DNA of 39,115 nt from an uncultured Clostridia bacterium (lineage in GTDB: Bacteria; Bacillota; Clostridia; Oscillospirales; Ruminococcaceae), in assembly GCA_947624575.1 (NCBI GenBank), contig CANQKY010000010.1, positions 1-39,115 of the forward strand, written 5' to 3'. The translations under genes and the position numbers were made by a program. Within the stretch, counting starts at the first letter, position 1, and every line of letters begins with the position of its first letter. The notes beneath the pieces were generated by a model. It searched no databases. It was not told the origin of the DNA and worked only from the letters and a program-made list of their open reading frames with translations. This document shows, piece after piece, positions 31,648-39,115 of this stretch.

Positions 31648-32768
31648 GCGACAAAAAGCAGGTAAAAAACGCGGGTATCCCGCAGATGAACGTGAAGCGC
31701 CTGGTGGACGAGCTGGCGCCCGCCTACGCGGGGCTGATTAACGCCGGTCTTCCCGTTAAAACCTTTCCGTCGGTCATGCTGTGGGGCGCGCCGGGTGTGG
31801 GCAAATCTCAGGCGGTACGGCAGATCGCCGCGGAAATCAAAGCGAAAACCGGAAGACGCGTCGCCGTCACCGACGTGCGGCTGCTGCTTTTTAACCCCAT
31901 AGATCTGCGCGGGATTCCCACCGCCAATGCGGACAAAACCCTCGCCGTCTGGCTCAAACCGCAAATTTTCCAAATGGACGAGAGCGACGGCGTCATCAAT
32001 ATCCTCTTTCTTGACGAGATCTCCGCCGCGCCGCAGTCGGTGCAGGCGGCGGCCTATCAGATCACCCTCGACCGCGTGGTCGGTGAGCATAAGCTGCCGG
32101 AAAACTGCATCGTCATCGCCGCCGGCAACCGCGTGACCGACCGGTCGGTGGCCTTCAAAATGCCCAAAGCACTGGCAAACCGCCTCATGCACATCGAAGT
32201 GGAATGCAGCTTTTCGTCCTGGAAGGAATGGGCGATCCGCTCCGGCGTGAACGATAAGGTGGTGGGCTTTTTATCCTTCCGCCGGCAGCATTTGATGAAT
32301 TTTGGGACCGCAAGCGACGATCTCGCCTTTGCCACGCCCCGCTCGTGGGAAATGGTAAGCAACATCTTAAATTTCGTCAACTCCAACGTGGAAAAGTCAT
32401 ATCACCTGATTGCGGGGCTGGTCGGCACGGGTCCTGCCATAGAGCTTCGCACCTGGGCAAAAATCTATGACGACCTACCCGACGTCAAGGATATTTTCGA
32501 CGGGAAACAGCCCAAAATGCCCACTGGGACCGACGCGATGTATGCCCTTTGCTCCACCATGACCGCTTATGCCAGAGAACACAAGGACGACCTGCGCCGG
32601 ATCGCCAACTCTATCCGCTATACCGACCGAATGCCGCCGGATTTTTCCACGGTACTGCTCAAAGATTATATGGCCATCGAGCCGGATTACCGCACAAAAC
32701 TGCTGCAAATCCCCGAATTTGCTGCATGGCTTTCGTCAAAAGGGAGGCTGCTGCATGGCGCTGTCTGA
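31644..32768 (+). CDS. MoxR-family AAA+ ATPase
   Basis: 374 aa starting at GTG 31644, overlapping the helicase stop (GTGA). Walker A GAPGVGKS at 48-55, Walker B ILFLDEIS near 120-127, sensor-1 region IVIAAGNR near 157-163 and MPKALANRL with the likely Arg finger near 173-181. MoxR ATPases act as chaperones or remodelers, usually with a VWA-domain partner. That partner is encoded next, overlapping by 14 bases, as in known MoxR-VWA gene pairs. The ATPase residues are intact. Confidence 0.92.
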   Translation: MSDKKQVKNAGIPQMNVKRLVDELAPAYAGLINAGLPVKTFPSVMLWGAPGVGKSQAVRQIAAEIKAKTGRRVAVTDVRLLLFNPIDLRGIPTANADKTLAVWLKPQIFQMDESDGVINILFLDEISAAPQSVQAAAYQITLDRVVGEHKLPENCIVIAAGNRVTDRSVAFKMPKALANRLMHIEVECSFSSWKEWAIRSGVNDKVVGFLSFRRQHLMNFGTASDDLAFATPRSWEMVSNILNFVNSNVEKSYHLIAGLVGTGPAIELRTWAKIYDDLPDVKDIFDGKQPKMPTGTDAMYALCSTMTAYAREHKDDLRRIANSIRYTDRMPPDFSTVLLKDYMAIEPDYRTKLLQIPEFAAWLSSKGRLLHGAV

Positions 32769-34026
32769 AGAAAAAATACGGGAATACCAAAGGCGGTTGC
32801 TGCTATCCAGAATGCGCATTCTCTGCCACCACGGCTTTTACGGTCTTCTGCTGATGCACATGCGCTATGCCATCGACGAGGGTGCTCCCACCGCCTATAC
32901 CGACGGCGAACGGATTGCGTTCGGGCCGACATTTCTGGAGGAGCTTTCGGACGGCGAGCTGGATTTTGTGATGATGCACGAGATCCTGCACGTGGTTTTA
33001 CAACATTGTTTTCGGGGCGCAGAGCTGGATTGGGAACGATACAATATCGCGGCGGATATCGTGGTAAACTCCAACATCATGCTGGAAAACGGTGGCAATC
33101 CCGGCAGTATCACCCTGTCCCGATACGGTGCGAGTATGCACACCGCCCCCGACGGCAAGGAGGGACACGTTTACACCGCCGAGGAGGTCTACGAGATGCT
33201 GCCGCCGACGTCCCCAAAAAATGGGAATGCGATTTTGTTAAGCGGCGGCCGTAAAAAAGGTCGTGCCAAAAAGAAACGGGCAAACCCGCAAAACGGAAGC
33301 CAGACGCCCGGAAGCTTCGACGACCACAGCTACTGGGGAGAATTAGAGGAGGACGACGTCCTGCGCGACGTCTGGTGCAAACGGTTTGAGGACGCCTGCG
33401 AGGCAATCGAAAACCGTGAAGCGTCCGACGGGCGCAATCTGCTCCCCATGTTTGCAAAGCGGCTCTTAAAGGAGCTGCACCCATCGCAGACCGACTGGCG
33501 GACGATTTTAAACGACTTCGTGCAGGAGGAGATCGCGGACTATTCCTTTTCGCCCCCCGACCGCCGCTTTGACGACAGCCCGTTTTTCCTGCCGGATTTC
33601 AACGGTAAGGAGGATATGCTGGAAGATATCCTTTTTATGATCGACACCTCCGGCTCGATTTCGGACGATATGGTCGTCGCGGCGTACTCCGAAGTCAAAG
33701 GCGCCCTCGACCAGTTTGACGGCAGGCTCAAAGGCTGGCTCGGTTTTTTCGATGCGGCAATCATCGAGCCAAAGCCCTTTGACAGCTTTGACGACGTAAA
33801 AAAAATCAAGCCCGCGGGCGGCGGCGGAACGGATTTCCAAATCATTTTCGAGTACGTCCACCGGCACATGGCAGACCGACCGCCGGCGTGCATCATTATT
33901 CTAACCGACGGACATGCGCCTTTCCCGCAGGAGCATCTAACGGGCGGTATCCCGGTTTTGTGGCTGCTGAACAATGAAGTAATTAACCCGCCGTGGGGCA
34001 AGGTCGCCAGAATATCCGTATCGTGA
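32755..34026 (+). CDS. DUF2201 / VWA-like metallopeptidase-type protein (COG3864)
   Basis: 423 aa from ATG 32755 (GGGAGG upstream), overlapping the MoxR gene. The N-terminal DUF2201 domain carries a zincin-like HEILHVVLQH at ~75-84. The C-terminal VWA-like domain has MIDTSGSIS (~295-303, MIDAS-type DxSxS), GGGGTDFQI near 361 and LTDGHAP near 384. A charged, Lys-rich linker (RKKGRAKKKR) lies near 165. Proteins of this type pair with MoxR ATPases, which may load or activate them. Both the zinc and MIDAS residues look intact, so a regulated protease is plausible (inference). Confidence 0.9.
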   Translation: MALSEEKIREYQRRLLLSRMRILCHHGFYGLLLMHMRYAIDEGAPTAYTDGERIAFGPTFLEELSDGELDFVMMHEILHVVLQHCFRGAELDWERYNIAADIVVNSNIMLENGGNPGSITLSRYGASMHTAPDGKEGHVYTAEEVYEMLPPTSPKNGNAILLSGGRKKGRAKKKRANPQNGSQTPGSFDDHSYWGELEEDDVLRDVWCKRFEDACEAIENREASDGRNLLPMFAKRLLKELHPSQTDWRTILNDFVQEEIADYSFSPPDRRFDDSPFFLPDFNGKEDMLEDILFMIDTSGSISDDMVVAAYSEVKGALDQFDGRLKGWLGFFDAAIIEPKPFDSFDDVKKIKPAGGGGTDFQIIFEYVHRHMADRPPACIIILTDGHAPFPQEHLTGGIPVLWLLNNEVINPPWGKVARISVS

Positions 34027-34100
34027 CAGCTTTGCAGTGCACCGATTGTAGGACATCATAAATCGTATATTGGGAATAGAAAAAAAGAAGGAGAGAAACC

Positions 34101-35396
34101 ATGAACGCATTTGACAGGATTATCGGGTATTCGGCTATCAAGCAGGAGCTGATGCAAATCAGCGACACGCTGAAACACCGTTCTGCTTATGAGAAGCTTG
34201 GCGTCACCGCGCCAAGTGGGCTGTTGCTTTACGGCGAGCCGGGCGTGGGGAAATCGCTTATGGCAAGCGCTGTGATCGAAGACAGCGGGCTTCCCTCCTT
34301 CGTTCTCCGAAAGGATCTGCCAAACGGGGACTTTGTCAAAGAGATCAAGGTAGTTTTCGAGAAAGCTGTCGAAAACGCGCCGGCTATCGTCTATCTCGAC
34401 GACATGGACAAATTTGCCAACGGAGACGAGCAGCATCACGATGCAGAGGAATACGTCACGGTGCAGTCCTGCATAGACGGAGTGAAGGACAGGGCTGTCT
34501 TCGTTCTTGCGACGGCGAACCGCCTCCGCTGTCTGCCGGGTTCCCTTTTGCGCACCGGTCGAATCGGTCGCAAGATCAAGGTAAATCCTCCCCGTGGACG
34601 TGACGCGGAGGAGATTGTCGCACACTATATCAAAAGCAAGAAATTTGCCGGCGACGTCGATGTGAAGACCATCGCCCACATCATGGACGGGCGCTCCTGC
34701 GCGGATCTTGAAACGGTGATCAATGAAGCGGGTCTATATGCCGGCTATGAGAAAGCCGACCAAATCACCATGGATCACTTTATGGCGGCATATCTGCGCA
34801 CCGTTATGAACCTGCCTGCAATTTGCGGCGAGCTTGGCGCAGACTTGTCCGTCGCCGACAAAAATTACCGGCAGGTCGTCTATCACGAGGCCGGGCACGC
34901 CGTCATCTCGGAGGTTCTCTGCCCAAATAGCGTCACGCTGGTAAGCATTTATAACAACGGTTCGGACTTTGGCGGAACTACCGGCTACTTCAACGACAAA
35001 AGCACAACTTATCTTTACTGGGAAAAGAGTCGGATCATCGGCGCATTGGGCGGGATCGCGGTCATCGAGCAAAAATTCGGATCGTTTGATGTGGGCGGCA
35101 GCCGCGATCTTGATCGTGCGTTTCGCGATGCGAAGGATTTGGTAGTAAATGACTGTGTCTGCGGTTTTCATCTGCACGCAGACGAGTACAACGATTCCGA
35201 GCGATTGCAGTCGGAGCAGGAACAGGTCGTTTCTTCCGAGGTGGAGCGCTATTACCGCAAGGCAAAGGAAATTCTTTCGCTGAATGCGGAATTTCTTGAA
35301 AGACTCGCCGCCGCACTTGCAAAAAAGACGCTGCTCTCCGCTGTGGACGTTCAGAAAATCCGAGAACAGTGCAAGATCGTTTCTGTCGCAATATAA
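34101..35396 (+). CDS. Soluble FtsH-like AAA+ / M41 metalloprotease
   Basis: 431 aa, GGAGAG before ATG 34101. AAA module: Walker A GEPGVGKS (45-52), Walker B VYLDDMD (97-103), sensor ATANR (137-141), Arg residues in LLRTGRIGRKI. Peptidase M41 module: HEAGHAVIS with the zinc ligands at 262-266, and the third ligand Asp in GGSRDLDRAF (~336), matching the SNDLERAT block of FtsH. It lacks the two N-terminal membrane helices of FtsH and is ~200 residues shorter, so it should be cytosolic. It follows the VWA gene by 74 bases in the same direction. Confidence 0.92.
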   Translation: MNAFDRIIGYSAIKQELMQISDTLKHRSAYEKLGVTAPSGLLLYGEPGVGKSLMASAVIEDSGLPSFVLRKDLPNGDFVKEIKVVFEKAVENAPAIVYLDDMDKFANGDEQHHDAEEYVTVQSCIDGVKDRAVFVLATANRLRCLPGSLLRTGRIGRKIKVNPPRGRDAEEIVAHYIKSKKFAGDVDVKTIAHIMDGRSCADLETVINEAGLYAGYEKADQITMDHFMAAYLRTVMNLPAICGELGADLSVADKNYRQVVYHEAGHAVISEVLCPNSVTLVSIYNNGSDFGGTTGYFNDKSTTYLYWEKSRIIGALGGIAVIEQKFGSFDVGGSRDLDRAFRDAKDLVVNDCVCGFHLHADEYNDSERLQSEQEQVVSSEVERYYRKAKEILSLNAEFLERLAAALAKKTLLSAVDVQKIREQCKIVSVAI

Positions 35397-35416
35397 GATA
35401 AGGGAATGATTTTGCT

Positions 35417-36262
35417 ATGCTGATTGAATCCATTTCCGTTTACGATTTCGGAACGATTTCCCGTTATGAAGCGACGTTTCAAAACGGCTTCAACGAGATT
35501 CAAGCCTTCGCCGTTCCGGAGCTTACGGCAGCCATGGGGCTTGTTTTGCGAAACAAAGTGCCAAGCTGCTCGAAACTCTGGATTCAAAATACCACAAAAA
35601 TTGAGGCTGTCGTGCAAACGAAGCAGACGGACTATCGGGTGGCGCTGACCCCGAACCGAGATCAATCCGGGTTTTCGCTGTCGGCGTTCGATCATACCGG
35701 CGCAGATCAAACGTCGCAGTATCTGCTAACGTTTTCAAACGGCTCAAAGGAAGACAGTCGAAATATTTTCCGCGGAGGTAATCGGAATATCTATTTTGCA
35801 TTGAAGTACTGCGACAGAGAAGGAAAAAGAAAATCCGGACGTTCTCTGTCGGAGCGGACCAATGACATTTTATATATGCAGGCTTTTCATGCCTACCGAA
35901 GACGGTATGTGATGAGCTTTAAGCCTATCCCGATACGGAATGGATTTTTTCTTTTGCTCCGGGAAGACGGCAGCTTTGCCGTGGAAGACACACGGCACAA
36001 TTTGTGTACCGGGCGGCTGAGCGAAACAGACGAACGCCTTGCGCGCTATCTGTGTTTTTTGCAGGTCGCCGCCTTTTGGGACGGATTTGAACAGATCCGA
36101 AATATGCATTATGAAAGAAAGCCGCTGATCCTTTTGGACTTTCTTGAATTTCTGAATACCTCTGTTTTAGCAAGCGGCAAACTGCAGCACGCCGACAATT
36201 TTGGCTATCAGATCTTGGCGCTAACCTTCTTTCCTTGCAATGAAAGCAGAGCCGCACACTGA
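35417..36262 (+). CDS. RecF/SMC-like protein without Walker A, unknown function
   Basis: 281 aa, AAGGGAATG RBS, 20 bases after the FtsH-like gene. The N-terminus (MLIESISVYDFGTISRYEAT followed by FQNGFNEI) has the pattern with which RecF/SMC/AAA_15 ATPases begin. Where the P-loop should follow, it has QAFAVPELTAAMG instead of GxNGxGKS/T. A possible late strand (KPLLIL-like PLILLDFLEF near 237) could correspond to a degenerate Walker B. So it may be a catalytically dead ATPase-like subunit. This is pattern-level evidence only. The stop lies in the loop of the terminator hairpin. Confidence 0.6.
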   Translation: MLIESISVYDFGTISRYEATFQNGFNEIQAFAVPELTAAMGLVLRNKVPSCSKLWIQNTTKIEAVVQTKQTDYRVALTPNRDQSGFSLSAFDHTGADQTSQYLLTFSNGSKEDSRNIFRGGNRNIYFALKYCDREGKRKSGRSLSERTNDILYMQAFHAYRRRYVMSFKPIPIRNGFFLLLREDGSFAVEDTRHNLCTGRLSETDERLARYLCFLQVAAFWDGFEQIRNMHYERKPLILLDFLEFLNTSVLASGKLQHADNFGYQILALTFFPCNESRAAH

Positions 36263-36286
36263 TTTTCACCGTGCGGCTCTGCTTTT
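36243..36286 (+). terminator. Terminator at the end of the helicase-protease cassette
   Basis: Perfect 15-bp stem 36243-36257/36271-36285 with a 13-base loop that holds the preceding stop codon, followed by a short T run (TTTT within the stem end). Confidence 0.8.
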
Positions 36287-36402
36287 GATAACCACGGAAG
36301 ACATGACAAACAAAAGCGGTACGGGCTTTTGCTTTTTCCTGCATAAAACGGCAACAGCTTCAAAGAATAAGAATGCAAATTACCAGAAAGGAAGATTATC
36401 AT

Positions 36403-36942
36403 ATGAAAGCAACCGGAATTGTCCGCCGGATCGATGATCTCGGCAGGATCGTGATCCCAAAAGAGATCAGGCGCACCATGCGAATCCGTGAGGGCGACCC
36501 GCTGGAGATTTATACCGAAAAGGACGGAGAAGTGATCTTTAAAAAGTATTCGCCGATCGGCGAGCTGGCGGAGTTTGCCGACCAGTATGCCGAGGTGCTT
36601 TACAAAACCGGCGGTATGCCCGCCATGATCTGCGACCGCGATCACATTGTGGCGGTGTCCGGCGCTCCGAAAAAGGAGCTTCTGGAACGCCGCGTTTCCT
36701 CCGGTCTGGAGGAGCTGATGGAGCAAAAGCGGAGCTTGAATGCCGCCTCCCCTGCCGAACGGCTCCAGCCGGTGGACGGCGTGGAGCAATATGCCGAGAT
36801 CTGTCAGCCGATCTTATCCTCCGGCGACATCACCGGCGCGGTGATGTATCTGTCCGATGCGAAAGGGAAAACAGCGGGACAGCCGCAGGAAAAGCTGATT
36901 GAAGCGGCGGCGGCATTTTTGGGGAAACAACTGGATCACTAA
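36403..36942 (+). CDS. spoVT: Stage V sporulation protein T
   Basis: 179 aa (B. subtilis SpoVT is 178). The N-terminal AbrB/MazE-type DNA-binding domain is at 1-50 (MKATGIVRRIDDLGRIVIPK, then EIRRTMRIREGDPLEIYT). A C-terminal GAF-like domain (residues ~55-175) carries GGMPAMICDRDHIVAVSG and ICQPILSSGDITGAVMYLS. SpoVT is a forespore regulator that tunes sigma-G dependent genes, including germination genes, which links it to the gerA operon at the other end of the window. GAAAGGAAG precedes the ATG. A hairpin follows the stop. Confidence 0.95.
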   Translation: MKATGIVRRIDDLGRIVIPKEIRRTMRIREGDPLEIYTEKDGEVIFKKYSPIGELAEFADQYAEVLYKTGGMPAMICDRDHIVAVSGAPKKELLERRVSSGLEELMEQKRSLNAASPAERLQPVDGVEQYAEICQPILSSGDITGAVMYLSDAKGKTAGQPQEKLIEAAAAFLGKQLDH

Positions 36943-36944
36943 CT

Positions 36945-36973
36945 TCAAGCGGCAGGAGGCTCCTGCCGCTTGA
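36945..36973 (+). terminator. Hairpin after spoVT
   Basis: Perfect 13-bp stem 36945-36957/36961-36973 with a three-base loop, starting two bases after the stop codon. No T run follows, so termination is plausible but not certain. Confidence 0.65.
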
Positions 36974-37208
36974 CGCATTTCGAGGGACAAACAAAATCAC
37001 TGCGGCTCACGGTGACTGAAACACCGTTCCCCTTGTTCTTTGTTTTTCCCCCGATTCCCCCTTTTCATCGAAAACCGGCTAGGCTTGACGCCAATTCTGA
37101 CGCCGCCTTCGCCGGTTTTCTCTCAAGGTGTCACTGTGGCGGTACATGCCCGCCTCCGTGACGAATAATAAAAAACTGCATTTGCTTTTTTGAAAATCTC
37201 AAATCAAT
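36974..37208. other. Intergenic region between spoVT and the GH36 gene
   Basis: No gene supported. Contains a 10-bp inverted repeat GAAAACCGGC (37070-37079) / GCCGGTTTTC (37111-37120) enclosing two TGACGCC copies. This could be an operator or an additional terminator. AT-rich toward the promoter at its right end. Confidence 0.5.
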
Positions 37209-37253
37209 AAAATATGCTATACTGCTTTCAAAAAATATGCTATACTGCTTTCA
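37209..37253 (+). promoter_or_regulatory. Tandem duplicated extended -10 promoter sequence before the GH36 gene
   Basis: A 22-base sequence is repeated with a 23-base period (37209-37230 and 37232-37253). Each copy contains the extended -10 motif TGCTATACT (TATACT at 37218-37223 and 37241-37246). No good -35 is 17 bases upstream of either; TTGAAA at 37190-37195 is 22 bases from the first. Confidence 0.65.
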
Positions 37254-37268
37254 TAGGGGGTGCGGCGC

Positions 37269-39115
37269 ATGGCGATCATCTATCATGCAAAAACCAACAC
37301 CTTTCATCTGCAAAACCGGCAGGTGAGTTACATCTTTACCATTCTGAAAAACGGCAGACCAGCTCAGCTTTATTACGGCAAAAGAGTCCATGACCGTGCC
37401 GACTTTTCCCACCTGCTGGAGCTGGAACCGCGGGCGATGTCCGCCTGCTCCTTTCCGGACGACCGTGCCTTTTCTCCCGAACACATCAAGTGGGAGTATC
37501 AGGACTACGGTGCGGGCGATGTGCGGGAGCCTGCCTTTACCCTTTTGCAGGAAAACGGGAGCCGGATCACCGATTTTGTCTATGAAAGCCACCGCATCAC
37601 CGACGGCAAGCCGAAGCTGCCCGGGTTGCCCGCCACCTATGTCGATACGCCGGAGGAAGCACAAACCCTAGAGCTGACCCTTTATGATGCGCTGATCGAC
37701 ACCCGAATCGTATTGTACTACACCCTTTACCGCGATCTGCCGGTCATCACCAGAAGCGCGCGGTTTATCTGCCACAGCGGTGAAGGCGTGCGTTTGCTGC
37801 GTGCCATGAGCCTGTCGGTCGATCTGCCGGAGGACCGGTTTGATCTCATCACCCTGACCGGCTCCTGGCAGCGGGAAAGAGCCGTTTCCCGCCGTCCGCT
37901 TGTCCCCGGCTTACAGGGCATTTACAGCACCAGAGGGTGCAGCAGCCACCAGTTTAATCCTTTCCTTGCCCTCGCCCGTCCCGAAACCACCGAGCAAAGC
38001 GGCGAGGTGTACGGATTCAGTTTGGTATACAGCGGCAATTTCTTTGCGGCGGCAGATGTGGACACCTACCATGTCACCCGCCTTTTGATGGGAATCCACC
38101 CGCAGGGCTTTAACTGGCCGCTGGAAAACGGCGGCGAGTTTTGGACCCCCGAAGCGGTGATGGTCTACTCAGACACGGGGCTAAACGGCATGAGCCAAGC
38201 TTACCACACCCTGTACCGCACCCGCCTGACCAGAGGTGTTTGGCGGGACCGACCCCGCCCGATCCTCCTCAACAGCTGGGAGGCATTCCACTACGATTTT
38301 GACCAAAACCGACTGCTGGAAGTGGGAAAGCTGGGCGCCGAGCTGGGGATTGAGCTGCTGGTGAGCGACGACGGCTGGTTCGGGCATCGGGACAACGACC
38401 GATCTTCGCTGGGCGACTGGTACCCCGATCCCAAAAAGCTGCCGGACGGGCTGCGCGGATTATATGAGCGCGTTCACTCGCTTGGGCTGGAGCTGGGGCT
38501 TTGGATTGAGCCGGAGATGGTGAGCGAGGACAGCAATCTATTTCGCGCCCACCCCGAATGGCGTCTGGAAACGCCGAACCGTCCCGTTTCACAAAGCCGA
38601 AGCCAATATCTGCTGGATTATGCCAATCCGCAGGTGGTGGATCACCTGTTTTCTGCCCTCGAACGGATTTTGTCCGAAGCGCCGATCTCCTACGTCAAGT
38701 GGGACATGAACCGCTCGATGAGTGAGGCGTTTTCGGGCGCTTTATCCGCAAAGGAGCAGGGAACGGTGATGCACCGGTACATACTGGGCGTTTATGCGCT
38801 GTATGAGCGGCTGATCCGCCGGTTCCCGCACATTCTGTTTGAATCCTGTGCCAGCGGCGGCGGACGGTGTGACCCGGGTATGCTTTACTATGCGCCCCAA
38901 TGCTGGCTGTCCGACAACACCGACGCATGGGAGCGGGTCAAAATTCAATACGGAAGCTCCCTTGCCTATCCGATTATCAGCTTCGGAGCGCATCTGGCTG
39001 CTGTGCCAAACCGCCAGCTTCACCGCTCGGCACCCTTAGACACCCGCGCCAATGTGGCTCTTTTCGGCACATTCGGTTATGAGCTGGACATCACGAAAAT
39101 GACCGAAGCCCAGTT
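37269..39115 (+). CDS. GH36 alpha-galactosidase (partial, runs off the right edge)
   Basis: First 615 codons of an open frame; full GH36 enzymes are ~720-740 aa. ATG 37269 follows GGGGG at good spacing. The N-terminal beta-supersandwich (residues ~1-320) is followed by the TIM barrel: NSWEAFHYDF, LLVSDDGWFG, LGDWYPDPKKLP, LGLWIEPEMVS, then catalytic nucleophile Asp in YVKWDMNR. CASGGGRCDPG and the acid/base Asp in WLSDNTDAWE follow. These are the invariant GH36 residues. No signal peptide, so it hydrolyses imported alpha-galactosides such as raffinose or melibiose in the cytoplasm. Neighbouring transport genes are outside the window. Confidence 0.95.
   Translation, partial: MAIIYHAKTNTFHLQNRQVSYIFTILKNGRPAQLYYGKRVHDRADFSHLLELEPRAMSACSFPDDRAFSPEHIKWEYQDYGAGDVREPAFTLLQENGSRITDFVYESHRITDGKPKLPGLPATYVDTPEEAQTLELTLYDALIDTRIVLYYTLYRDLPVITRSARFICHSGEGVRLLRAMSLSVDLPEDRFDLITLTGSWQRERAVSRRPLVPGLQGIYSTRGCSSHQFNPFLALARPETTEQSGEVYGFSLVYSGNFFAAADVDTYHVTRLLMGIHPQGFNWPLENGGEFWTPEAVMVYSDTGLNGMSQAYHTLYRTRLTRGVWRDRPRPILLNSWEAFHYDFDQNRLLEVGKLGAELGIELLVSDDGWFGHRDNDRSSLGDWYPDPKKLPDGLRGLYERVHSLGLELGLWIEPEMVSEDSNLFRAHPEWRLETPNRPVSQSRSQYLLDYANPQVVDHLFSALERILSEAPISYVKWDMNRSMSEAFSGALSAKEQGTVMHRYILGVYALYERLIRRFPHILFESCASGGGRCDPGMLYYAPQCWLSDNTDAWERVKIQYGSSLAYPIISFGAHLAAVPNRQLHRSAPLDTRANVALFGTFGYELDITKMTEAQ

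Overview
The window looks like a chromosomal segment of an endospore-forming Firmicute of class Clostridia, probably a gut Oscillospirales/Ruminococcaceae-type organism. This rests on gerA-type germinant receptor genes, spoVT, nrdR, a fungal/archaeal-type asd under a lysine riboswitch, BspA-like LRR proteins, a GH36 alpha-galactosidase and Gram-positive ribosome-binding sites. No marker gives a species.

Core part, 1-12.9 kb. Leftward: gerAC (9 codons only), gerAB, gerAA. Rightward: a DUF421-DUF4363 pair. Leftward: nrdR, a small DUF6514-like gene, a sugar isomerase/epimerase-like TIM barrel, dapA and asd. asd-dapA is preceded by a consensus promoter, a lysine riboswitch and an intrinsic terminator, so lysine/diaminopimelate synthesis is under lysine feedback. 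Rightward from the same intergenic region: queA-tgt (queuosine tRNA modification), mntP, a P-loop kinase-like gene, a DUF4430 lipoprotein and an ECF S component. A tRNA operon (Gly-TCC, Arg-TCT, His-GTG, Gln-TTG) with a consensus promoter and a terminator closes this part.

Transition, 12.9-16 kb: a Phd-Doc toxin-antitoxin pair with its own promoter/operator, a ferritin, a DUF368 membrane protein (probable polyprenyl-phosphate translocase) and a SWIM zinc-finger protein.

Accessory region, 16-36.3 kb. It begins with an unrecognised 353-aa gene, a PPP-type phosphatase, an unrecognised 343-aa gene, a small AT-rich membrane-protein gene and a possible 30-aa Cys-rich peptide. Two tandem cytosolic LRR proteins follow. 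Then comes a WYL regulator followed by two overlapping DUF262 genes, only one with a recognisable HNH-type (DUF1524-like) motif; this resembles a GmrSD-like anti-phage module. A small leftward gene with an in-frame TGA separates this from a compact rightward cassette: SNF2-type helicase, MoxR AAA ATPase, DUF2201/VWA metallopeptidase-like protein, a soluble FtsH-like AAA-M41 protease and a RecF/SMC-like protein without a visible Walker A. I consider that cassette the best candidate for an undescribed conflict/defence system. No integrase, transposase or att repeat was seen.

Core part again, 36.3-39.1 kb: spoVT and the first 615 codons of a GH36 alpha-galactosidase, preceded by a duplicated extended -10 promoter sequence. 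All functional statements are by reading motifs; no database search was possible.
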